The notes below the pieces were generated by a model. The model did not search any database. It was given only the letters and a program-made list of their open reading frames with translations, and was not told where the DNA came from. Made by a program: the position numbers and the translations under genes. This document shows, piece by piece, positions 45,959 through 52,757 of a stretch of DNA of 64,000 nt (its first letter is position 1; each line of letters begins with the position of its first letter). The stretch is from an uncultured bacterium (GTDB taxonomy: Bacteria; Verrucomicrobiota; Verrucomicrobiia; Verrucomicrobiales; Akkermansiaceae), in the NCBI GenBank assembly GCA_945831585.1, contig CAMACY010000002.1, positions 1 to 64,000 of the forward strand. Direction: 5' to 3'.

Positions 45959-46228
45959 TCAGGACGAGGCCGGGCGGCTGTGTTGTTCTTCCGCTGCGCC
46001 GTTCTTGAAGCGCTCGAAGACGCCGCGCGGATCATCGGGTGTCTGCCGCAGGGCTTCAAAGATGCGATCCCGCATGTCCAGCGCCGCTTGAAACGCGGCT
46101 TCCTCGCTGCCATACTGGCGGTCGGAGAAGTATTTGGTAAACTGGTTCCACTTGCGGCAGATACTCAACCGCCAGCCTTGAAAGGAGGTGGTTTCGTAGG
46201 TATATCGGGTGATATTACGCTGTGTCAT
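45959..46228 (-). CDS. stand-alone AP2-like DNA-binding domain protein (copy 2)
   Basis: MTQRNITRYTYETTSFQGWRLSICRKWNQFTKYFSDRQYGSEEAAFQAALDMRDRIFEAL; clear paralog of 21600-21890. Confidence 0.65.
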   Translation of the reverse strand: MTQRNITRYTYETTSFQGWRLSICRKWNQFTKYFSDRQYGSEEAAFQAALDMRDRIFEALRQTPDDPRGVFERFKNGAAEEQHSRPASS

Positions 46229-46261
46229 GATATGTTGTGTGATCTGGGTTTACCGCAGGAT

Positions 46262-46279
46262 TGCCGCTGCGGCAGTATA
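46262..46279 (-). promoter_or_regulatory. -10 TATACT overlapped by perfect palindrome TGCCGC-T-GCGGCA
   Basis: Palindrome 46262-46274, -10 complement 46274-46279, upstream of AP2-like copy 2. Confidence 0.4.
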
Positions 46280-46352
46280 GCCACTATGTCATGAGCACAG
46301 GGTGGGCGCAAGCTAACAAAATAGTTGTTTTCCCGCACTCCGAATGATAAGA

Positions 46353-46384
46353 CGAGGTTGCACCGCTTTCGCCGTGCAACCTCG
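46353..46384 (-). terminator. hairpin downstream of phosphofructokinase
   Basis: CGAGGTTGCAC / GTGCAACCTCG 11-bp stem. Confidence 0.6.
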
Positions 46385-46416
46385 TGAAAAGGATGTTGGT
46401 TTTTGCCGCGCGGGGC

Positions 46417-47673
46417 TTAGGCCTCGCAGCAGGGTTTGGCCAGCACCTTGCGCAGGCGCGCAAAGCGGGGCAGAGCCTGCACGGTCTTCATGCCCGTGTC
46501 GCCCTGGATGAGGGGCAGCGCGTAGTCGATGAAGGCCATCTCGATGCCGTTGCCGGCCGCGTTGATCCACTCGCGGGGAACCTTGCGCTCGAAGTTGGCC
46601 ACGCTCTCCAGCGGCAGCAGCTTGGTGTTGCAGACGTACTGCCCGTAGAGGTTGTTGCGCTCGAAGGCCACCATCTTGTCGGTGTCGCCGTTGACGGCGG
46701 CGGTGACGGCGGTCTTGCCGGCGAGGTAGGCTTCCATGGCATCCGTGGTCGAGGCCAGGTGCGTGGCGCAGCGCTGCAGCAGGCTGGGCTCGATGGCGCG
46801 CACCTTGGCGCTGGTGATGCGCTCGCGCACCACCTCGGCCAGCTTGTTGGCCAAACCGCCGAGCTGGGCGTGGCCGAAGCCGTCGTTGCCGTTGGTCTTG
46901 GCCTGCGAGATGAAGTTGCCGTTCTTGTCGTGGATGCCCTCGGAGACGACAACCATGCACTTGTTGGTGGCGTTGTAGACGCGCTCCACATCGTTGAGGA
47001 AGTTGTCCATGTCGAAGTCAACCTCGGGCAGGTAGATGAGGTCGGGACCGGCACCGGCGTAGGAGGCGAGCGCCGCAGCCGCCGTCAGCCAGCCGGCGTG
47101 GCGTCCCATCACCTCGATGATGGTCACCATGCCCGTGTCGTAGCAGCAGGCGTCGTGCTTGACCTCCATGCAGGAGGTGGCGATGTACTTGGCCGCCGAG
47201 GCGTAGCCGGGGCAGTGGTCGGTGCCGAAGAGGTCGTTGTCGATGGTCTTGGGAATGCCCATCACGCGGCACTCGTAGCCGCTCTTCTGCATGAACTTGG
47301 AGATTTTGTTGCAGGTGTCCATCGAGTCGTTGCCGCCGTTGTAGAAGAAGTAGCGCACGTCAAACTTCTTGAAGCACTCCAGAATCTTCTCGTAATCAGT
47401 GGGATCCACCTCGGGATCCTTCATCTTGTAGCGGCAGGTGCCCAGAGCCGAGGAAGGCGTGAACTTGAGCAGCTCGAGCTCCACGGGGTCTTCCATCCCC
47501 ATATCGTAGAGCTGCTGGTTGAGCACGCCCGTGATGCCGTGAGCCGCACCCAGCACGCGGGTGATCTGCGGGCAGTTAAGAGCGGTTTGAATCGCTCCCA
47601 GGACGCTGGCGTTGATCACAGCGGTAGGACCGCCGGACTGACCGATGATACATGCACCTTTGAGTTCTTTCAT
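46417..47673 (-). CDS. 6-phosphofructokinase, predicted diphosphate-dependent
   Basis: GQSGGPTAVINAS, YNGGNDSMDTCNKIS, GIPKTIDNDLFGTDHCPGYASA, EVMGRHAGWLTA. Confidence 0.9.
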   Translation of the reverse strand: MKELKGACIIGQSGGPTAVINASVLGAIQTALNCPQITRVLGAAHGITGVLNQQLYDMGMEDPVELELLKFTPSSALGTCRYKMKDPEVDPTDYEKILECFKKFDVRYFFYNGGNDSMDTCNKISKFMQKSGYECRVMGIPKTIDNDLFGTDHCPGYASAAKYIATSCMEVKHDACCYDTGMVTIIEVMGRHAGWLTAAAALASYAGAGPDLIYLPEVDFDMDNFLNDVERVYNATNKCMVVVSEGIHDKNGNFISQAKTNGNDGFGHAQLGGLANKLAEVVRERITSAKVRAIEPSLLQRCATHLASTTDAMEAYLAGKTAVTAAVNGDTDKMVAFERNNLYGQYVCNTKLLPLESVANFERKVPREWINAAGNGIEMAFIDYALPLIQGDTGMKTVQALPRFARLRKVLAKPCCEA

Positions 47674-47714
47674 AAGACGTGGAATTCAGAGATAGCCGCA
47701 ACTGCGGGCGCCTC

Positions 47715-47743
47715 ATTCTACACTTTCGCTGACGGGTTGGCAA
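47715..47743 (-). promoter_or_regulatory. promoter TTGCCA-N17-TAGAAT for phosphofructokinase
   Basis: Minus-strand hexamers, about 41 nt before ATG (leadered). Confidence 0.65.
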
Positions 47744-47791
47744 GCAAAATCCCCGCTTGGAACATAAGTTTCAACCGGGCCGATTCCTTTT

Positions 47792-49174
47792 TCAAGGCAC
47801 AATGCCGAGCGGAGTCGTGTGCTTCCAGTCGCCACGCGTGAAATCCGGGAAGAGTTGGGGCATTCCTCCCTCGTGCACGGATTTCTCGGAGAGCGGGGCA
47901 ATAGCCGACCACAGAGCGCCCTCGTAGACGTTCTGATCGAGCGCCTCGCCCCGGTGCAAGCATTCGATGATGCGGGCGAAGAGCAGGTAGTTCATGCCTC
48001 CCCGCTTGTCGAGAGCAATGGCGCGAGCTCCCAGGCGACGGTAGAGGGGGTGATCCCAGCGCGCGTGCATCTCGGCCTCCGCCTCGGCGCCGCACCACCA
48101 GGGATGAAGGTCGCGGTTGTATCCGTCTGCGGGATGGGGATTGACCGGGGTTGCTTCCCCGAGAAAATCGCCTGCCATCCGCGTCGGAAAGCCGGCCAGG
48201 GTGCCGCGCGTGCCTTGGATGAGGTTTTTGCGGTCGTAGGGGCGCGGGCTGGTTTCATCCCACTGCACCATGATGGTGCGACCGAGACGGGTGCGGATGA
48301 TGGAGGTGTTGATGTCGGCACAGTCGAAGCGCGTTCCCTGCAAGGGGTGATTGTCCGACAGCTCCGCGCGGGCAAACAGTTCGCGCCCGCGCGCCGGGCT
48401 GCCGAGTGAGACGATGCGTTCGAAGGTGTCCTCCCCGCGGGCGATGCTCATATATTGGGCGATGGGACCTACGCCGTGTGTGGGATAAAGGTTGCCGTTG
48501 CGAGCCGCGAAATGCCCGCTGCGCCAGTCATGCTCCGCGAGCATCTGATGCCTCAGTTCGTGGATATAGGCGGCCTCGCCGTGCAGAAGCTCGCCGATGA
48601 GCCCCTGACGCACCATGTTGAGGAACATGAGCTCATCGCGACCATAGTTGACATTTTCGAGCATCATGCAATGCCGCTGGGTGCGCTCGGCGGCATCGAC
48701 CACCTGCCACAGCCCGTCCAGCGTGGTCGCCAAGGGGACTTCAACGAGTGCGTGGGCGCCATGTTCCATGACGGCAATCGCCATGGAGGCGTGCTGCTCC
48801 CATGCTGTGTTGATCATCACGGCGTCGGGGCGCAACTCACGGAGCATCCGCAGGTAGGCATCCGCATCGCCGCAGAAGAGCGCGGGGCGGGTGCCGCAGA
48901 GAGCTTCCACCTGGGATGCCGCTGCGGTCGCCGCCTCGGCGTTCAGGTCGCAGAGACCCACAATGTCGGCATGGGGAATCTGCGCCAAAAGCTCGATTTG
49001 AGACATGCTGCGTTCCCCGATGCCGATGATGGCCAGATGGACGTCGGCCAGCGCCGGAGCGCGGAAACCACCCATGTAGACCGACCCCACGGGGCGCGGT
49101 CGCGCGGTGTCCGTGGGGCCGGGGGCTGTGTTGCGAGTATGAATGAGCTCGGCAATGGGGATCGCCCGAGACAT
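47792..49174 (-). CDS. Gfo/Idh/MocA-fold protein, GH109-like (alpha-N-acetylgalactosaminidase family)
   Basis: VHLAIIGIGERSMSQIELLAQIPHADIVGLCDLN, VEVPLATTLDGLWQVVDAAER, C-terminal VHEGGMPQLFPDFTRGDWK. Confidence 0.78.
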   Translation of the reverse strand: MSRAIPIAELIHTRNTAPGPTDTARPRPVGSVYMGGFRAPALADVHLAIIGIGERSMSQIELLAQIPHADIVGLCDLNAEAATAAASQVEALCGTRPALFCGDADAYLRMLRELRPDAVMINTAWEQHASMAIAVMEHGAHALVEVPLATTLDGLWQVVDAAERTQRHCMMLENVNYGRDELMFLNMVRQGLIGELLHGEAAYIHELRHQMLAEHDWRSGHFAARNGNLYPTHGVGPIAQYMSIARGEDTFERIVSLGSPARGRELFARAELSDNHPLQGTRFDCADINTSIIRTRLGRTIMVQWDETSPRPYDRKNLIQGTRGTLAGFPTRMAGDFLGEATPVNPHPADGYNRDLHPWWCGAEAEAEMHARWDHPLYRRLGARAIALDKRGGMNYLLFARIIECLHRGEALDQNVYEGALWSAIAPLSEKSVHEGGMPQLFPDFTRGDWKHTTPLGIVP

Positions 49175-49178
49175 GGGG

Positions 49179-49278
49179 TCAGTCGACGATGCCGAGCGGC
49201 TCGGTGGTTTTCCAATCGCCGCGGGTGAAGTCGGGGAAGATCTGGGGTGCGCCGCCCTCATGCACGGATTTTTCGGCT
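49179..49278 (-). pseudogene. 3' remnant of a second GH109-like gene
   Basis: AEKSVHEGGAPQIFPDFTRGDWKTTEPLGIVD, near-identical to the C-terminus of the intact gene starting 4 nt downstream. Confidence 0.8.
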
Positions 49279-49418
49279 AGCAGCAGATGTCGCACGGAGT
49301 GTGCAACATTCGCTCGTGCTAAGTATAGCACATAGAGTATCCGCGTCAAGCGAAAAGACGGGGGGTGCCTTTTCGGTGCGTTGATTGTTGAGGCAATGCG
49401 GATGCGACTCTCTTTTTC

Positions 49419-49447
49419 TTGCATTGGCGTTGCTTCTCTGCTAGAGT
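49419..49447 (+). promoter_or_regulatory. promoter TTGCAT-N17-TAGAGT, 6 nt before ATG
   Basis: TTGCATTGGCGTTGCTTCTCTGCTAGAGTAGTTGCATG. Confidence 0.65.
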
Positions 49448-49453
49448 AGTTGC

Positions 49454-50455
49454 ATGAAAGGCTTGACCTACTTACTGTTGGGAGCCGCTCTGCTGGGCGC
49501 GGTGCCGCGGGTTTCGGCTGTGGCCGGGGGCGATGATTACTGGGCTCCGGAGCGCATGGCGGCGCGTGAGTGTCCGAGCGTGCATTTGAAATATCTTCCG
49601 AGCGTGGAGAGCGATGCTTGTTATCAGGAGATGACGGTGGAGGCGAGTGCGCCGGGCACCTACTTCGCCTGCAACAATTTTTCCTGCGGCTACATCGGGA
49701 TTCAGCAGTTGCCCTTGTGGTATCCCGACGGGCGCCCCGTGCGCGTGGCCATCTTTTCGGTGTGGGATGCCGCTTCCAGCGGCGATGACCCCCACGCTGC
49801 GCCCGAGAGCGAGCGCGCGCTGTTGGTGCAGCGCGGCGAGGGGGTGGAGACGGAGCGCTTCGGCGGCGAGGGCACGGGCGGTAAGTCCATGCGCCTGTTC
49901 GATTGGAAGGAGGGCGAGGCCGTGCGGACGCTGGTGATTGAGAAGGCCGACGGACCGGATTTCCGCCGCTTGGCGGGCTACCTGTTCAACCCCGAGACGC
50001 AGCGCTGGGAGCTGATGAGCTGCTGGCGCATTCAGGCGCTGCGCCGCGGGCTGGGCGATTGCTGCGGCTTCGTGGAGGATTTTGCCCGCAACGGTGAATC
50101 CCGCTTCCACGAGCGTCGCGCGACCTACGGCCCCGTGTGGCGGCACACGCCGCAGGGCTGGTCGCTCGCCACGGAGTTTGCGGCGTCTAAAAACCAGAAT
50201 CCCAACACGAACGTCAACTTCCGCTTCAATGCCAAACTGGGCTGGTTCTCGATGGCGACCGGCGGCGCGATTGCCGAGGAGCCGGCCTTCCGTGTGGGCA
50301 TGCGCCGTGAGTTGCCTGTCATGCACAAGGTGTTGCCCCCCGGGGAGGACGTGACGGCGCTCATCGAGGCTCCGCTCATGCCCCTGTTGCAGCAGCCGCG
50401 CTTCCGCGACCCGCGCCGCGAGCAGATGCTGCCCAAGCCGCCCGCTGCGTCCTGA
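49454..50455 (+). CDS. secreted DUF3472-like protein
   Basis: Signal peptide; YFACNNFSCGYIGIQQLP ... VAIFSVWDAA. Confidence 0.65.
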   Translation: MKGLTYLLLGAALLGAVPRVSAVAGGDDYWAPERMAARECPSVHLKYLPSVESDACYQEMTVEASAPGTYFACNNFSCGYIGIQQLPLWYPDGRPVRVAIFSVWDAASSGDDPHAAPESERALLVQRGEGVETERFGGEGTGGKSMRLFDWKEGEAVRTLVIEKADGPDFRRLAGYLFNPETQRWELMSCWRIQALRRGLGDCCGFVEDFARNGESRFHERRATYGPVWRHTPQGWSLATEFAASKNQNPNTNVNFRFNAKLGWFSMATGGAIAEEPAFRVGMRRELPVMHKVLPPGEDVTALIEAPLMPLLQQPRFRDPRREQMLPKPPAAS

Positions 50456-50481
50456 GCCTGCGGGCGCACGCCCGGTGCGCT

Positions 50482-50514
50482 AAAAACGCCGTTCCTTTGC
50501 GGAACGGCGTTTTT
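50482..50514. terminator. bidirectional intrinsic terminator
   Basis: AAAAACGCCGTTCC / GGAACGGCGTTTTT between convergent genes. Confidence 0.85.
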
Positions 50515-50565
50515 CAGTCGTTGAAACTTGTCGTATCGAATCCTTCGGGGAATCTTTCTCCGTCC

Positions 50566-50811
50566 TCAGGGCTTCGGCGCATTCTTGCGGGGGCGCCCGC
50601 CCTTGCTCTCGGGACGGGGGAAGAGCTCCTTGTCCTCCAAGAGAGCCTCCGGAGGAATGTTGAAACCATTATTCTCCTCCATTTGGCGGCGGAGCAGACG
50701 GATGGCGGCCAGCAGCATGGTGCTGCGGCTCCGTTTCAGCGTTTGGGCTGTCTCGTCAACCAGTTGGAGCAGCTCAGGAGGGCAACGGAACGTGATAACC
50801 TTTGTTTCCAT
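50566..50811 (-). CDS. ribbon-helix-helix-like small protein
   Basis: METKVITFRCPPELLQLVDETAQTLKRSRSTMLLAAIRLLRRQME plus basic tail GGRPRKNAPKP. Confidence 0.6.
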   Translation of the reverse strand: METKVITFRCPPELLQLVDETAQTLKRSRSTMLLAAIRLLRRQMEENNGFNIPPEALLEDKELFPRPESKGGRPRKNAPKP

Positions 50812-50818
50812 GGGTGTG

Positions 50819-50847
50819 ATTCTACAGTGTTTGGGATGCTTTGGCAA
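50819..50847 (-). promoter_or_regulatory. promoter TTGCCA-N17-TAGAAT, 7 nt before ATG
   Basis: Minus-strand TTGCCAAAGCATCCCAAACACTGTAGAATCACACCCATG. Confidence 0.7.
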
Positions 50848-51070
50848 TCGAAAAATCAAGATAACAGGTTTAGAAGACTGAAATCTTTTGATAATAAGTT
50901 GCTTTTAATATGTCGTTCGGTTGTTTCTGTGTGTTGTCAGCAGCATGCGGGCGAGTTGCGACTGAGCTCGGGGCAAGGCTGCATGACAAAGTGTATACTG
51001 CCGGCGCTGCCGGATGAGCAAGCATTTCGGCGTCTCCGTCATTCCTGCCCGCCCCCGGGAAGAAAGGTGT

Positions 51071-52699
51071 TTAGTCGTTCTCGGCGGCAAAGACCGGGCG
51101 CCCGGTGACCCACAGGAAGAGCAGGCCGATGCCCACGGCGAGCCCGCCGTAGAGCAGGAAGGTGCTTGTGGCCGCCGGGTGGCTCACCAGCGAGGTGAGG
51201 TAGATGACGAGGCAGTTGCCCAGCGTGCTGGTGAGAAACCAAAAGCCCGAGACGAGGCTCTTCATGTCCTTGCCCGCGGCCGTGTAGGCGTATTCCAAGC
51301 CCGTGGTGCTCACGAGAATCTCCGAGCAGGTGAGTATGAAGTAAGGCAGCATCTGCCACAGGATGGAGAGCTGCTCACCGGCATCGAGCCGCATCTGCAA
51401 CCAAGCGACCGCGCCGTAGGAGAGCCCCGCCAGCACAATGCCCGAGCCCATGCGCCGCAGGGGGCGGCTCCACCGGCCCATGCGGGGGTAGAGCAGCAGG
51501 GTGACGGCGGGCACCAGCAGCATGACCAGCAGGGGATTGAAGCTCTGCATCTCCTCGGCGCCGAAGCGCAGCCCCGTGGTGCCGAGCACGAGGGGGCGCA
51601 TCTGCTCCCCCTGAATCACCCAGCTGCTCATCGTCTGGTCGTAGAGGCTCCAGAAGGGGATAATCATGGCAAAGACGGTGAGCACGCGCAGGAGATTGCG
51701 CGCCCCTCGCCGCTGCTCGGGGGAGAAGCGCGCCGCGCAGGCAGCGCTCCCCGCGAACAGACGCGTGCCCAGAAGCCCCGCCAGTCCGCCGGCGCGCAGG
51801 GTGGCGGCCAGCCGCAGCCCGGCGGCGGTGAGTGCTGCCAGACAAAGCAGGAGGCTCACCAGCCCGCAAAGCGAGGCCGCGACAGCACTCGCCCCGAGGA
51901 GCGCGGCCAGCTGCTCGGCGCCCTGTTGGCTGCAACGCAGCGCGCCCACTACCAGGGGAGCGATGACGATAAAGGCCGCGATGCGCAGGGCGGTGGCATC
52001 CGTGCGCTCGAGTGCCGGGGCGCCGAAGCGCTCGCGAGCGGCGCGCGTGCCGCGCAACAGGCGGCAGCCGAGGACGCGGGCAAAGTCCGGCTGTGCGGGG
52101 TCGCGGTGGCGGTAGTGGCGGCGCCCGCACCAAAAGACCAGCGTGGCCAGCGCCATGAAGAGCCCCGGGATGCCGAAGGCCCAGCTGTAGCCCCAGCTCT
52201 GCCGCACCCAGGGAATGACGAGGAAGGAGAAGAAGCTGCCGAGGTTGATGGCCCAGTAAAAGGCGGCGTACACGCGCGTCATGGTGCGGCTGTCGCCCTC
52301 CTGCGCCACCTGGTCACCGACAAAGGCCGAGACGCAGGGCTTGATGCCGCCCGCGCCCAGCGCGATGATGAACAGACCGATGAAGAGGATGCTCTTGCGC
52401 GTTTCCAAATCGCTTGCCCAGTCGGCGGTGGCCAGCACGCCATGGCCGAGGCAGTAGAAGAGCGAAATGTAGAGGATGGTCTTGTAGCGCCCCAGGAAAC
52501 GATCCGCAATCCACGCTCCCAGCAAGGGCAGGATGTAAATGCCGGCGTTGAAGAGGTGCGCCACCGCCACGGCCTCGCTCTCGCTCATGAGCAGGAGGTT
52601 GGTCATGTAGAGCGTCAGGATGCTGCGCATGCCGTAAAAGCTGAAGCGCTCGCAGGCTTCGTTGCCGACAATGTATTTGGTTTGGGGGGGCAGGGACAT
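51071..52699 (-). CDS. POT/PTR2 family proton-dependent oligopeptide transporter
   Basis: EACERFSFYGMRSILTLYMTNLL, LLGAWIADRFLGRYKTILY, ALGAGGIKPCVSAFVGDQ. Confidence 0.92.
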   Translation of the reverse strand: MSLPPQTKYIVGNEACERFSFYGMRSILTLYMTNLLLMSESEAVAVAHLFNAGIYILPLLGAWIADRFLGRYKTILYISLFYCLGHGVLATADWASDLETRKSILFIGLFIIALGAGGIKPCVSAFVGDQVAQEGDSRTMTRVYAAFYWAINLGSFFSFLVIPWVRQSWGYSWAFGIPGLFMALATLVFWCGRRHYRHRDPAQPDFARVLGCRLLRGTRAARERFGAPALERTDATALRIAAFIVIAPLVVGALRCSQQGAEQLAALLGASAVAASLCGLVSLLLCLAALTAAGLRLAATLRAGGLAGLLGTRLFAGSAACAARFSPEQRRGARNLLRVLTVFAMIIPFWSLYDQTMSSWVIQGEQMRPLVLGTTGLRFGAEEMQSFNPLLVMLLVPAVTLLLYPRMGRWSRPLRRMGSGIVLAGLSYGAVAWLQMRLDAGEQLSILWQMLPYFILTCSEILVSTTGLEYAYTAAGKDMKSLVSGFWFLTSTLGNCLVIYLTSLVSHPAATSTFLLYGGLAVGIGLLFLWVTGRPVFAAEND

Positions 52700-52715
52700 G
52701 GCGGGGAGGGGGAAC

Positions 52716-52742
52716 AAAAAGGGCGCCGGGGAACCGGCGCCC
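52716..52742 (-). terminator. intrinsic terminator after ppiD-like gene
   Basis: GGGCGCCGG / CCGGCGCCC then TTTTT on minus strand. Confidence 0.75.
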
Positions 52743-52757
52743 GTGGAAGTGGGAAAA

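Noticed and set aside
49179-49424. 81-aa ORF as a real independent protein
   Set aside because: Its first ~48 codons read through the promoter-like region and only the last ~32 are homologous to anything; best explained as a gene remnant
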